A DNA stretch of 64,000 nucleotides from Streptomyces muensis (GTDB lineage: Bacteria; Actinomycetota; Actinomycetes; Streptomycetales; Streptomycetaceae): assembly GCF_021474425.1 (NCBI RefSeq), contig NZ_JAKEIP010000018.1:1-64000 (forward strand), read 5' to 3'. The notes beneath the pieces are model-generated. The model was given only the letters and a program-made list of their open reading frames with translations, ran no database searches and was not told the origin of the DNA. A program made the position numbers and the translations under genes. Shown here piece by piece: positions 22,716 to 32,442 of this stretch. Every line of letters begins with the position of its first letter. Within the stretch, counting starts at the first letter, position 1.

Positions 22716-24842
22716 ATGGCTACCACTTCACTTGACCTGGCCAAGGTCCGCAACATCGGGATCATGGCCCACATCGACGCGGGCAAGACGACCACCACCG
22801 AGCGGATCCTGTTCTACACCGGTGTGTCGTACAAGATCGGTGAGGTCCACGACGGCGCCGCCACCATGGACTGGATGGAGCAGGAGCAGGAACGTGGCAT
22901 CACGATCACGTCTGCTGCGACCACCTGTCACTGGCCGCTCGAGGACAACGACTACACCATCAACATCATCGACACCCCGGGGCACGTCGACTTCACCGTC
23001 GAGGTGGAGCGTTCCCTGCGTGTGCTCGACGGTGCCGTGACGGTGTTCGACGGTGTCGCCGGTGTCGAGCCGCAGTCCGAGACGGTGTGGCGTCAGGCCG
23101 ACCGTTACGGCGTGCCGCGTATCTGCTTCGTCAACAAGCTGGACCGTACCGGCGCCGAGTTCCACCGCTGCGTGGACATGATCTCGGACCGTCTGGGCGC
23201 CCAGCCGCTCGTCATGCAGCTCCCGATCGGCGCCGAGGCCGACTTCAAGGGCGTCGTGGACCTGGTCCGCATGAAGGCGCTCGTGTGGTCCGCCGAGGCC
23301 GCCAAGGGCGAGATGTACGACGTCGTCGACATCCCGGCCACGCACACCGAGGCCGCCGAGGAGTGGCGCGGCAAGCTGGTCGAGGCCGTCGCGGAGAACG
23401 ACGAAGAGATCATGGAGCTGTACCTGGAGGGCCAGGAGCCCACCGAGGAGCAGCTGTACGCCGCGATCCGTCGCATCACCATCGCGTCCGGCAAGTCCAG
23501 CGACACCACGGTCACCCCGGTGTTCTGTGGCACCGCGTTCAAGAACAAGGGCGTCCAGCCCCTGCTCGACGCGGTCGTGCGCTACCTGCCGACCCCGCTC
23601 GACGTCGAGGCCATCGAGGGCCACGACGTCAAGGACCCCGAGGTCGTCGTCAAGCGCAAGCCGTCCGACGAGGAGCCGCTGTCCGCGCTGGCGTTCAAGA
23701 TCATGAGCGACCCGCACCTCGGCAAGCTCACCTTCGTCCGGATCTACTCCGGTCGCCTGGAGTCCGGCACCGCGGTGCTGAACTCCGTCAAGGGCAAGAA
23801 GGAGCGCATCGGCAAGATCTACCGCATGCACGCGAACAAGCGTGAGGAGATCGAGTCGGTGGGCGCCGGCGACATCGTCGCCGTCATGGGCCTGAAGCAG
23901 ACCACCACCGGTGAGACGCTGTCCGACGACAAGCAGCCGGTGATCCTGGAGTCCATGGACTTCCCGGCGCCGGTCATCCAGGTCGCCATCGAGCCCAAGT
24001 CCAAGGGTGACCAGGAGAAGCTGGGTGTCGCCATCCAGCGTCTCGCGGAGGAGGACCCCTCCTTCCAGGTCCACTCGGACGAGGAGACCGGCCAGACCAT
24101 CATCGGTGGTATGGGCGAGCTGCACCTCGAGGTGCTGGTCGACCGTATGCGCCGTGAGTTCAAGGTCGAGGCCAACGTCGGCAAGCCGCAGGTCGCCTAC
24201 CGCGAGACGATCCGCAAGGCCGTCGAGCGCGTCGACTACACGCACAAGAAGCAGACTGGTGGTACCGGCCAGTTCGCCAAGGTGCAGATCGCGATCGAGC
24301 CGATCGAGGGCGGCGACGCCAGTTACGAGTTCGTGAACAAGGTCACCGGTGGCCGTATCCCGAAGGAGTACATCCCTTCGGTCGACGCCGGTGCGCAGGA
24401 GGCCATGCAGTTCGGCATCCTGGCGGGCTACGAGATGACGGGCGTCCGCGTCACGCTCATCGACGGTGGCTACCACGAGGTCGACTCCTCCGAGCTCGCG
24501 TTCAAGATCGCCGGTTCGCAGGCCTTCAAGGAGGCCGCGCGCAAGGCGTCCCCCGTGCTCCTTGAGCCGATGATGGCCGTCGAGGTCACCACGCCCGAGG
24601 ACTACATGGGTGAGGTCATCGGCGACATCAACTCCCGCCGTGGTCAGATCCAGGCCATGGAGGAGCGGGCGGGTGCCCGCGTCGTGAAGGGCCTCGTGCC
24701 TCTCTCGGAGATGTTCGGTTACGTCGGCGACCTGCGCAGCAAGACGTCCGGCCGTGCCAGCTACTCCATGCAGTTCGACTCCTACGCCGAGGTTCCGCGG
24801 AACGTCGCCGAGGAGATCATCGCGAAGGCCAAGGGCGAGTAA
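22716..24842 (+). CDS. fusA: Elongation factor G
   Basis: A 708-residue translocase GTPase. P-loop [19 protein letters not shown] at about residues 18-36, switch [11 protein letters not shown], and NKLD for guanine recognition are intact. Domain IV motifs such as [14 protein letters not shown] and the C-terminal [18 protein letters not shown] follow. ATG at 22716 follows gagagaagactgaag. Third gene of the str operon; 154 nt separate it from tuf. Confidence 0.98.
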   Translation: MATTSLDLAKVRNIGIMAHIDAGKTTTTERILFYTGVSYKIGEVHDGAATMDWMEQEQERGITITSAATTCHWPLEDNDYTINIIDTPGHVDFTVEVERSLRVLDGAVTVFDGVAGVEPQSETVWRQADRYGVPRICFVNKLDRTGAEFHRCVDMISDRLGAQPLVMQLPIGAEADFKGVVDLVRMKALVWSAEAAKGEMYDVVDIPATHTEAAEEWRGKLVEAVAENDEEIMELYLEGQEPTEEQLYAAIRRITIASGKSSDTTVTPVFCGTAFKNKGVQPLLDAVVRYLPTPLDVEAIEGHDVKDPEVVVKRKPSDEEPLSALAFKIMSDPHLGKLTFVRIYSGRLESGTAVLNSVKGKKERIGKIYRMHANKREEIESVGAGDIVAVMGLKQTTTGETLSDDKQPVILESMDFPAPVIQVAIEPKSKGDQEKLGVAIQRLAEEDPSFQVHSDEETGQTIIGGMGELHLEVLVDRMRREFKVEANVGKPQVAYRETIRKAVERVDYTHKKQTGGTGQFAKVQIAIEPIEGGDASYEFVNKVTGGRIPKEYIPSVDAGAQEAMQFGILAGYEMTGVRVTLIDGGYHEVDSSELAFKIAGSQAFKEAARKASPVLLEPMMAVEVTTPEDYMGEVIGDINSRRGQIQAMEERAGARVVKGLVPLSEMFGYVGDLRSKTSGRASYSMQFDSYAEVPRNVAEEIIAKAKGE

Positions 24843-24885
24843 CGCACCGCGTTCACACGCTTTAGGCTTGACTCCGGAGCCTTGA

Positions 24886-24919
24886 GGGGCAAACACCCGC
24901 AAACACGGATGTTTGCCCC
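24886..24919 (+). terminator. Hairpin in the fusA-tuf spacer
   Basis: A perfect 10-bp stem GGGGCAAACA/TGTTTGCCCC (24886-24895 with 24910-24919) with a 14-nt loop. A TTGACT at 24869-24874 lies just upstream. The hairpin could be a partial terminator or part of a tuf-specific leader; tuf is known to have its own promoter in the fus-tuf1 spacer of some streptomycetes. Confidence 0.5.
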
Positions 24920-24996
24920 GGGGCCCGGGCTTTCCAGCAAAGATCACCTGGCGCCGATGAAGCAAGGCGTTCAGAACCACTCCACAGGAGGACCCC

Positions 24997-26190
<1,194 letters not shown>

Positions 26191-26229
26191 CGCTTGTCGA
26201 TCTGACCTGGTAGCTCCAGCGAGCTCCTG

Positions 26230-26265
26230 AAGGGGCCCGTACGACTTCGGTCGTACGGGCCCCTT
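26230..26265 (+). terminator. str operon terminator after tuf
   Basis: A perfect 16-bp stem (26230-26245 with 26250-26265) with the stable tetraloop TTCG, 39 nt after the tuf stop. It marks the left edge of the accessory island. Confidence 0.9.
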
Positions 26266-26286
26266 TGCCGTCTCGGGAGTCGTCCG

Positions 26287-26835
26287 TCAGGTCTGGGCGC
26301 CGTCCTCGACCATGCAGAAGGCGACGTGGCTGATGCCTGTGTAGGCAGTGCCGTTGGGGTTGAGCTGGGCGTGGAGTGTTTCGTCGGCCTCTACCTGGCC
26401 GGCCGGGGTGGTCCTGTAGTCATAGAGGTTGGCACCAGTGGTCGGATCGTTGGCGGGGCCACCCTTGACGATGACCGCGGCAACGGCGAAGGGACCGGTG
26501 ACGCTGAAGTCGAACCTCAACGGTTCGCCTTCCATGTTGGTGGACGTGACGTCGATGATGACCGAACCCTGCTGCCCGTTGACCGTGAACGCGAGCGTCT
26601 CATCGGTGGGCTCGTTCTCTGTGTCGGCCTCGTGGACGAAGTCCAGCTCCGGCACGATGTCGTCACAGTTCGGGTTGTTCCCGACCTCTCTGGGTGCCAC
26701 CTCGGCATCGAACTGCTCGCCCGGGTCCGCCGCCGCGGGGCCCGCCCCAAGGGCGACCGCCAGTGCCGTCGTCAGGCCGAGGCCGACGCAGCGTGCTCCC
26801 CATCTCGCTCGGGTTGATCGTGTCGTTACTCGCAC
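26287..26835 (-). CDS. Small secreted protein, function unknown
   Basis: A 182-residue protein with a Sec signal peptide (RSTRARWG, hydrophobic core, cleavage around GPAAA-DPGE). The mature domain contains one early Cys (NNPNCDD) and one late Cys in GISHVAFCMVE. It shows a pattern I know from many extracellular actinobacterial proteins: a KGG-x-ANDPTTGANLYDY stretch, then LHAQLNPNG and ISHVxFC. The two Cys probably pair. GTG at 26835 is chosen for its aaggag Shine-Dalgarno. It faces tuf tail-to-tail across the terminator and diverges from the polysaccharide cluster. No function can be assigned. Confidence 0.65.
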   Translation of the reverse strand: MRVTTRSTRARWGARCVGLGLTTALAVALGAGPAAADPGEQFDAEVAPREVGNNPNCDDIVPELDFVHEADTENEPTDETLAFTVNGQQGSVIIDVTSTNMEGEPLRFDFSVTGPFAVAAVIVKGGPANDPTTGANLYDYRTTPAGQVEADETLHAQLNPNGTAYTGISHVAFCMVEDGAQT

Positions 26836-27035
26836 GAAGAGTGCTCCTTCTTGCTCTGGGTGTGCAGGGTTCGCCCGGGCTGAGTCGCATCCACCGCCGG
26901 GCGTCTGATCATTTGCACAATCCGATGAACGCCACTCCCCGGACCGGATCTGCCTAGGCCGTCCGGGGTGGAGAGCACCGGAAAGGCTGAGCGTCGAGGG
27001 GGCGCGCCACGCCTGACGGTACGTCATGGAAATAG

Positions 27036-27064
27036 GACATACATTTAAAAAAGGTTGATATAAC
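27036..27064 (+). promoter_or_regulatory. AT-rich promoter region of the polysaccharide cluster
   Basis: The stretch 27028-27070 is far more AT-rich than its surroundings and contains TATAAC (27059-27064) with GACATA (27036-27041) 17 nt upstream, plus a run of six A (27047-27052). It is the likely promoter for the gene at 27143. The -35 match is weak. Confidence 0.4.
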
Positions 27065-27142
27065 CCTCATGGGGCGTGCGCTGGTCCTCCGATGCGGCGG
27101 CGCCCCATGTCTTCGCCGAGGGCCGGGGTCACAGGGAGAACC

Positions 27143-28615
27143 ATGCGGCAGTCCACCAGCACGGTGTCAGGGCGGGCAGTTCCCCTCACGCCGCACCGGC
27201 CGGCCATGCGCAGAAGCCCGGCGGACGGGTCGTACGTACCGGTCGCGGTCGGCGCCGACGCGGCGGGGATGGCGCTGCCGACCGCGTTGACCCTCTCGGT
27301 GATCGGCGCGGCCCACCCCGTGCACCAGACCGCGGCCATCACGCTCGTCTGGCTGCTCGTCGGCCTCGCCGCCAGGCGCTACGCACCCTCGGCCTGGGAC
27401 GAAGGCGCCCCGGCCGGACCGGTGGTACGGGACTGGCTGGTGCTGCTCGGCGTGCTGGCCGTGGTGCGGACGGTGTCCGGACTCGAGGGCGCGCCCGCGG
27501 CGGAGCTAGCCGCGCTGTGCCCGTCGTTGGCGGTCACCGTGGTCTGCCGCAAGGTGATCCACCGCCGCGTCCTGGCCGTACGCCGACGGGCCGAAGGGCT
27601 GCGCCGTGTCCTGGTCCTCGGTGAGGCCGGGGCCGTGGACGCCGTGGTCGGGCAGCTCGCCGAGCGTACGGACCACGGGTATGTGGTGGTCGGGGCCTGT
27701 GTGCTGGGCGAGGGCGAGGTGTTGTCCGGGGTGCCCGTGCCCGCCCGGCTGCCCGGCGACGCGCCGCCCGCTTCGGACGAGGACGCCGCGCCGGTGGCGG
27801 ACGCGGCCGAACTGCTCGGCGCCGACCTGGTCTTCGTCACCGCGGGCCGGCACATGTGCGGGGACCGGCTGCGGCGGCTGTCCTGGGCCCTGCACGACCG
27901 GGGCCATCGCCTGATGGTGCTGCCCGGCATCGTCGAAGTGGCCCGGCGACGGGTCCGTATCGCCTCGGCGGCCGGGCTCACGCTGCTGGACGTCTCACCG
28001 CCGACGCGCCGTGGCCTGCCGACGCTGCTGAAGGCGGCCACGGACCGGGTGGGCTCGCTCGTCCTGCTCGTGGTGCTGGCCCCGCTGTTCGCCCTGCTGG
28101 CGCTCGCCGTGCGGCTGAGTTCGCCGGGGCCGGTCATCTACCGCCAGACCCGTGTGGGCCGCGACGGGACGCCGTTCCCCATGTGGAAGTTCCGGACCAT
28201 GGTCGTGGACGCGGACCGGATGAAGGGCGAACTGGCGGGGGCGAACGAACACGACGGCCATATGTTCAAGCTGCGCCGGGACCCGCGGGTCACCTCCGCC
28301 GGGCGCTTCCTGCGCCGCTACTCGCTGGACGAGCTGCCCCAGTTGGCCAACGTCCTGCTCGGCCACATGTCGCTGGTGGGGCCCCGCCCCCCGCTGCCCG
28401 AGGAAGTCGCCCGCTACGACCAGGTGGAGATGCGCCGACTGAGCGTCAAACCCGGCCTCACGGGCCTGTGGCAGGTCAGCGGCAGATCCGATCTGTCCTG
28501 GCACGAGACCGTCTCGCTCGATCTGCGCTACGTCGACAACTGGTCGTGGGCCTGGGACATGACGGTCATGGCCCGCACCGTCCGGGCCGTGCTGGACGGG
28601 CGTGGGGCCTACTGA
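27143..28615 (+). CDS. Polyprenyl-phosphate sugar-1-phosphate transferase (WcaJ/CpsE type)
   Basis: A 490-residue membrane enzyme that should transfer a hexose-1-phosphate from a nucleotide sugar to undecaprenyl phosphate, starting a lipid-linked repeat unit. The N-terminal part has transmembrane helices and a CoA-binding-like region (RRVLVLGEAGAVDAVV). The C-terminal bacterial sugar transferase domain (PF02397) has KFRTM at residues 349-353, LDELPQLANVL near 395, SLVGPRPPLPEEV near 410 and KPGLTGLWQVSGR near 436. ATG at 27143 follows cagggagaacc; two earlier in-frame ATGs lack a ribosome-binding site. First gene of the cluster. The sugar cannot be deduced. Confidence 0.88.
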   Translation: MRQSTSTVSGRAVPLTPHRPAMRRSPADGSYVPVAVGADAAGMALPTALTLSVIGAAHPVHQTAAITLVWLLVGLAARRYAPSAWDEGAPAGPVVRDWLVLLGVLAVVRTVSGLEGAPAAELAALCPSLAVTVVCRKVIHRRVLAVRRRAEGLRRVLVLGEAGAVDAVVGQLAERTDHGYVVVGACVLGEGEVLSGVPVPARLPGDAPPASDEDAAPVADAAELLGADLVFVTAGRHMCGDRLRRLSWALHDRGHRLMVLPGIVEVARRRVRIASAAGLTLLDVSPPTRRGLPTLLKAATDRVGSLVLLVVLAPLFALLALAVRLSSPGPVIYRQTRVGRDGTPFPMWKFRTMVVDADRMKGELAGANEHDGHMFKLRRDPRVTSAGRFLRRYSLDELPQLANVLLGHMSLVGPRPPLPEEVARYDQVEMRRLSVKPGLTGLWQVSGRSDLSWHETVSLDLRYVDNWSWAWDMTVMARTVRAVLDGRGAY

Positions 28616-28690
28616 GGCCGACGTGCCGCCCCGACCTCCTCGCCATGTGCGTGCCTTCGCGTATCTCCCAGTCCGGAAAGGCCTACCCTC

Positions 28691-29278
28691 ATGCCAGAGA
28701 CCGCAGTGCCGCCTGACGCGGGCACCCGCACCGGCCCGAGCGCCCCGAGAACCGTCGCGGCACGTTCCCTGAGGGGCTTCACCGGGGCCGGCTACGACAA
28801 GGGACGTCCTCTGCTCGTCCAGGCGGCCTGGTTCGCCGTACTGCACCTCGTGTTCGTCAAGTGGTGGTTCCCGGCTCGCTGGCGGCCGGCGGTGCTGCGG
28901 GCCTTCGGTGCGCGGATCGGGCGGCGGGTGCTGATCCGGCACGGGGTCCGGGTGCACTGGCCCTGGCGGCTGTCCGTCGGCGACGACGTGTGGATCGGCG
29001 AGGGCGCCTGGCTGCTGAACCTGCGGGAGATCACGATCGGGCACGACGTGTGCGTCTCGCAGGGGGCGCTGCTGTGCACGGGGAGCCATCAACGCCGTAG
29101 CCGCACCTTCGAGTTCGACAACGGGCCCATCCGTTTGGAGCCCGGGGCGTGGGTGGCGGCGCGGGCGGTCGTGCTGCGCGGGGTGACCGTCGGCCGTGGC
29201 GCGGTGGTGGGCGCGTGCGCGGTCGCCCACCGCGACCTCGGTCCTGGCGAGGTCCTCACCCGTGGGGGTGCGGCATGA
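28691..29278 (+). CDS. WcaF-type hexapeptide acyltransferase
   Basis: A 195-residue protein of the left-handed beta-helix acetyltransferase family, closest in layout to colanic acid WcaF. After LRAFGARIGRRVLIRHGVRVH comes the hexapeptide region (SVGDDVWIGEGAWLLNL, ITIGHDVCVSQGALLCTGSH with its catalytic His, and AWVAARAVVLRGVTVGRGAVVGA). It probably O-acetylates a sugar of the repeat unit using acetyl-CoA. The next gene's ATG overlaps its stop by 4 nt. Confidence 0.82.
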   Translation: MPETAVPPDAGTRTGPSAPRTVAARSLRGFTGAGYDKGRPLLVQAAWFAVLHLVFVKWWFPARWRPAVLRAFGARIGRRVLIRHGVRVHWPWRLSVGDDVWIGEGAWLLNLREITIGHDVCVSQGALLCTGSHQRRSRTFEFDNGPIRLEPGAWVAARAVVLRGVTVGRGAVVGACAVAHRDLGPGEVLTRGGAA

Positions 29279-30390
29279 GGGTGGTCCATGTCGTGACGCT
29301 GGTCAGCGACGACGGGGCGTACGGCGGTCCCACGAGCGTGGCCGCCGGGCAGCTGGAGGAATGCGCCGCACGAGGCCATGAGGTGTCGCTGGTGTCCCTG
29401 TGGCGCGGCAGGTCGGCGGCGCCCGCGCGCCTCGGCTCGGTGCCGCTGCGCACCCGTCCGGCCCGCTCCGTGTTGCCGGGGCGCTTCACCGGGCTCATGC
29501 ATCCGCTGCTGGTCAGGGACATGTGGGTCGCGATGGGCAGGGCCGATGTGGTCCATGTCCACGCGGGGCGCGACCTGGTCTCCGTCGCCGCGCTCGCCGT
29601 GGCCGCGCTGCGCCGCAAGAGGTTCGTGGCGCAGACGCACGGCATGGTGCAGCCTCGCCGGGCGGCCGCCGTCCGGCTGTTCGACCGTCTGTACGTGCCG
29701 CTGCTGCGCCGGGCGCGTGGCTGTCTGGTGCTCACCGAGCAGGAACGCCGGGACGTGGCCGAGGTGGTCGGTGCCGGCGGTCCGCCGCTGATGACGCTGC
29801 CCAACGGGGTGCGACCCGAGCGTGCCGACGGCGCCGGCGAGGGCGGGCGGCGCGACCGGGAGGTGCTGTTCCTCGCCCGGCTGCATCCGCGCAAGCGCCC
29901 GGACGCGTTCGTCGAGATGGCCGCGCTGGTGCACCGCAGGATGCCCGACGCCCGGTTCACCCTCTACGGGGCGGACGAGGGGGTGCTGCCCGCGGTGCGC
30001 CGGCTGATCGCCGCCCACGGGCTTCAGGGCATCGTCTCCTACGGCGGGGCGCTGGAGCACGCGCAGGCGGTACGGGCGTACCGGCGGGCGGCGGTCTATG
30101 TGCTGCCCAGCGTGGACGAACCGTTCGGGATGACGGTGATCGAGGCGCTCTCGGCGGGCACCCCCGTGGTGTGCACCGACACCTGCGGCATCGCCGACGA
30201 GCTGGCCCGGCGGGAGGCGGCGGTGGTCACCGACGGCAGTCCCGCGGAGCTGGCCGACGCGGTGTGCGGCCTGCTCGCCGACGACGCCAGGCGGGCGGCC
30301 CTGGCCGAGGCGGGGCGGCGCGCCGTCGCGGAGGCGTTCTCCGTGCACGCGGTGACGGACCGGCTGGAGGCGATCTATCGGGGCCTGTGA
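29275..30390 (+). CDS. Glycosyltransferase, GT4 (GT-B fold)
   Basis: A 371-residue cytoplasmic glycosyltransferase. The N-terminal Rossmann half starts VVHVVTLVSDDGAYGGPTSV. The C-terminal half has LFLARLHPRKRPDAFVE, the GAD-x2-VLPAV region and the GT4 donor-binding E-x7-E signature in DEPFGMTVIEALSAG. ATG at 29275 overlaps the preceding stop as ATGA, so translation is coupled to the acyltransferase. It should extend the lipid-linked oligosaccharide; donor and linkage are unknown. Confidence 0.87.
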   Translation: MRVVHVVTLVSDDGAYGGPTSVAAGQLEECAARGHEVSLVSLWRGRSAAPARLGSVPLRTRPARSVLPGRFTGLMHPLLVRDMWVAMGRADVVHVHAGRDLVSVAALAVAALRRKRFVAQTHGMVQPRRAAAVRLFDRLYVPLLRRARGCLVLTEQERRDVAEVVGAGGPPLMTLPNGVRPERADGAGEGGRRDREVLFLARLHPRKRPDAFVEMAALVHRRMPDARFTLYGADEGVLPAVRRLIAAHGLQGIVSYGGALEHAQAVRAYRRAAVYVLPSVDEPFGMTVIEALSAGTPVVCTDTCGIADELARREAAVVTDGSPAELADAVCGLLADDARRAALAEAGRRAVAEAFSVHAVTDRLEAIYRGL

Positions 30391-30610
30391 CCGAAGACCG
30401 CCGCAAGGAGCTTGCGGCCGTTCGGATGGACAACGTGACCGCCCCGCTGGCCGGATCGGGTGAAGTGCGCCGAGGCGCCTACCTTCTGGCCATGGGTTCC
30501 CTTCTCGGACGGCCGTCCGTGGTCCGCCGCCACGTCATCCGCGGAGGGGCCCCGGCGAGAGCCTTCGGCACGTGGTGATCCGTCCGCCCGTTCACGCACG
30601 AGGTCAGGGA
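30391..30610 (+). other. 220-nt spacer inside the polysaccharide cluster
   Basis: It begins with an 8-bp hairpin (30400-30407 with 30411-30418) just after the glycosyltransferase stop, which could end or attenuate the first transcript. A 51-codon frame at 30426-30578 has no proper ribosome-binding site and no recognisable similarity, so it is not called as a gene. No clear promoter was seen. Confidence 0.45.
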
Positions 30611-31312
30611 ATGGACTTTTCCAGCACGCTCCGGCAGCTCTCGAAGGCGCAGAAACCCGCTCGGGGGGTTTCCCTCTACGCACGGTTCGTCAACCGGCCG
30701 GCCGGCCGGCTGCTCGCGGCCGCGGCGTACCGCATCGGGCTCTCGCCCAACCATGTGACGGCCGTCAGCGCCCTGATCACCTTCACGGGCGTGTTCGCGA
30801 CGGCGCTGCTCCCGCCCTCCCACGCGCTGGGCCAGTGGGTCGCGCTCGCGCTGCTGCTCGGCTTCGCACTCGATTCCGCGGACGGTCAACTGGCCCGGCT
30901 GCACCGGTCGTCCAGCGCCTGCGGGGAGTGGCTGGACCATGTGGTGGACTGCGCGAAACTCCTGGCCGTGCATGCGGCGGTGCTGATCTCCTTCTACCGC
31001 TTCTTCGAACTGCCGCGTCCCGCGCTGCTGCTGCCGATCGTCTTCCAGTGCGCCGCGGTCCTGCTGTTCTTCGGAGGGATTCTCACCGAACAGCTGAGAC
31101 GGCGAAGTCAGGACCCGGCCACCGGACCGGTGCCCGGGCCGTCCACGGTGCGGGCGGTGGCACTGCTGCCCGTGGACTACGGCCTGCTCTGCCTGAGCTT
31201 CCTCTTCCTCGGGAACCAGAGGCTGTTCCTCGCGGTGTACGTCGTGCTGCTCGCGGCGCATGTGGTGCTGCTGCCGGTGTTCCTCGCCAAGTGGCTGCGG
31301 GAGCTGGCCTGA
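30611..31312 (+). CDS. CDP-alcohol phosphotransferase family membrane protein
   Basis: A 233-residue integral membrane protein with about six helices. The full CDP-OH signature D-x2-DG-x2-AR-x8-G-x3-D-x3-D is present: Asp88, Asp91, Gly92, Ala95, Arg96, Gly105, Asp109 and Asp113. These residues bind two divalent metals and the CDP moiety, so the enzyme should move a phospho-alcohol from a CDP-alcohol to an acceptor hydroxyl. ATG at 30611 follows gaggtcaggga. A partner cytidylyltransferase lies at 40042 in the same cluster. Whether the acceptor is a phospholipid precursor or a glycan intermediate is open. Confidence 0.85.
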   Translation: MDFSSTLRQLSKAQKPARGVSLYARFVNRPAGRLLAAAAYRIGLSPNHVTAVSALITFTGVFATALLPPSHALGQWVALALLLGFALDSADGQLARLHRSSSACGEWLDHVVDCAKLLAVHAAVLISFYRFFELPRPALLLPIVFQCAAVLLFFGGILTEQLRRRSQDPATGPVPGPSTVRAVALLPVDYGLLCLSFLFLGNQRLFLAVYVVLLAAHVVLLPVFLAKWLRELA

Positions 31313-31364
31313 CGCGGAGCCGGACGGAGGCATCCGGGGTCTGGGATGCGGAAACGCGCGGCAA

Positions 31365-31393
31365 TTCACATGAAAAGGTGCAAAAGGTAGCTA
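31365..31393 (+). promoter_or_regulatory. Candidate promoter for the GDP-mannose epimerase gene
   Basis: TTCACA (31365-31370) and TAGCTA (31388-31393) are 17 nt apart in an A-rich stretch unlike the surrounding GC-rich DNA. It would start transcription about 30 nt before the epimerase start codon. Confidence 0.45.
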
Positions 31394-31431
31394 ACCTTCC
31401 AGCGGATTCCGGCTTTCCAGAAGGAGCTGCC

Positions 31432-32412
31432 ATGAGCAAGCAGGTGGACGTCGTTGTCGCGGGAGGCGGGGGATTCATCGGTGGGCACCTCGCGGCCGAC
31501 CTCCTGGCGCAGGGGCTGACCGTCCGGTGCGTCGACATCAAGCCGCGGCACGAGTGGCAGCAGGTGCACGCCGCCGCCGAGAACGTCGTCGCCGACCTGT
31601 CCCTCCTGGACGACGCCCGCGCCGCGGTCCGCGACGCCGGCCAGGTCTACATGCTCGCCGCCGACATGGGCGGCATGGGATTCATCGAGAACCACAAGGC
31701 CGCCTGCATGATGTCGGTGCTGACCAGCACCCACATGCTCAAGGCCGCGCACGAGGCCGGCGTGGAACGCTACTTCTACTCCTCGTCCGCCTGTGTGTAC
31801 GCCGCCGGCAAGCAGACCGCCTCGAACGTCACCGCGCTGAAGGAGGAGGACGCCTACCCGGCGCAGCCCGAGGACGGCTACGGCTGGGAGAAGCTGTTCT
31901 CCGAGCGCATGTGCCGCCACTTCGAGGAGGACTACGGCTTCACCTGCCGTATCGCGCGCTACCACAACGTGTACGGCCCCGCGGGCACCTGGACCGGAGG
32001 CCGCGAGAAGGCACCGGCGGCCGTGTGCCGCAAGATCGCCGAAGCCGTCCTCTCCGGGTCGCACCGGATCGACATCTGGGGCGACGGCCGGCAGACCCGC
32101 TCCTTCATGTACATCGACGACTGCCTGCACGGCACACAGATGCTGATGCGCGGCAGCAGCAGTGTCCCCGTCAACATCGGCTCGTCCGAGCTGGTCACCA
32201 TCAACCAACTGGTCGACACCGTCGAGGAGATCGCGGGCATCCGCTGCGAGCGCAAGTACCAGCTGGACGCCCCGCAGGGCGTGCGCGGCCGCAACTCCGA
32301 CAACACCCTGATCCGCGAACTCCACGGCTGGGAGCCCTCGATCCCGCTGGCCGAAGGGCTGGAGAAGACCTACGCCTGGGTCTACGACCAGGTCAAGCGC
32401 GCCCGCTCCTGA
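31432..32412 (+). CDS. GDP-mannose 3,5-epimerase homologue
   Basis: A 326-residue extended-SDR enzyme. The NAD-binding motif is GGGGFIGGHL at residues 11-20. The segment LAADMGGMGFIENH (75-88), Cys121 in SSSACVY, Tyr150 and Lys154 in YGWEK, and Lys193 in GGREKAPAA all match the plant GDP-mannose 3,5-epimerase active site with the same spacing (Cys-29-Tyr-4-Lys-39-Lys). Near the end are WGDGRQTRSFMYIDDC and GVRGRNSDN, also typical. It should convert GDP-D-mannose to GDP-L-galactose and/or GDP-L-gulose as donors for the polysaccharide. ATG at 31432 follows aaggagctgcc. The long frame upstream of it is not coding. Confidence 0.88.
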   Translation: MSKQVDVVVAGGGGFIGGHLAADLLAQGLTVRCVDIKPRHEWQQVHAAAENVVADLSLLDDARAAVRDAGQVYMLAADMGGMGFIENHKAACMMSVLTSTHMLKAAHEAGVERYFYSSSACVYAAGKQTASNVTALKEEDAYPAQPEDGYGWEKLFSERMCRHFEEDYGFTCRIARYHNVYGPAGTWTGGREKAPAAVCRKIAEAVLSGSHRIDIWGDGRQTRSFMYIDDCLHGTQMLMRGSSSVPVNIGSSELVTINQLVDTVEEIAGIRCERKYQLDAPQGVRGRNSDNTLIRELHGWEPSIPLAEGLEKTYAWVYDQVKRARS

Positions 32413-32442
32413 CCCCTCGAACGCCGGCCGGGAGAGCAGCCG

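Noticed and set aside
30426..30578. 51-codon frame between the first GT4 gene and the CDP-alcohol phosphotransferase
   Set aside because: The only aaggag is 15 nt upstream of its ATG, it shows no recognisable similarity, and it is short enough to be chance.
31384..31398. AAGGT-AGCTA-ACCTT resembling an iron (DmdR/IdeR) box
   Set aside because: It is two bases shorter than the 19-bp consensus and off-centre. The same bases read better as a -10 region, and no iron-related gene follows.
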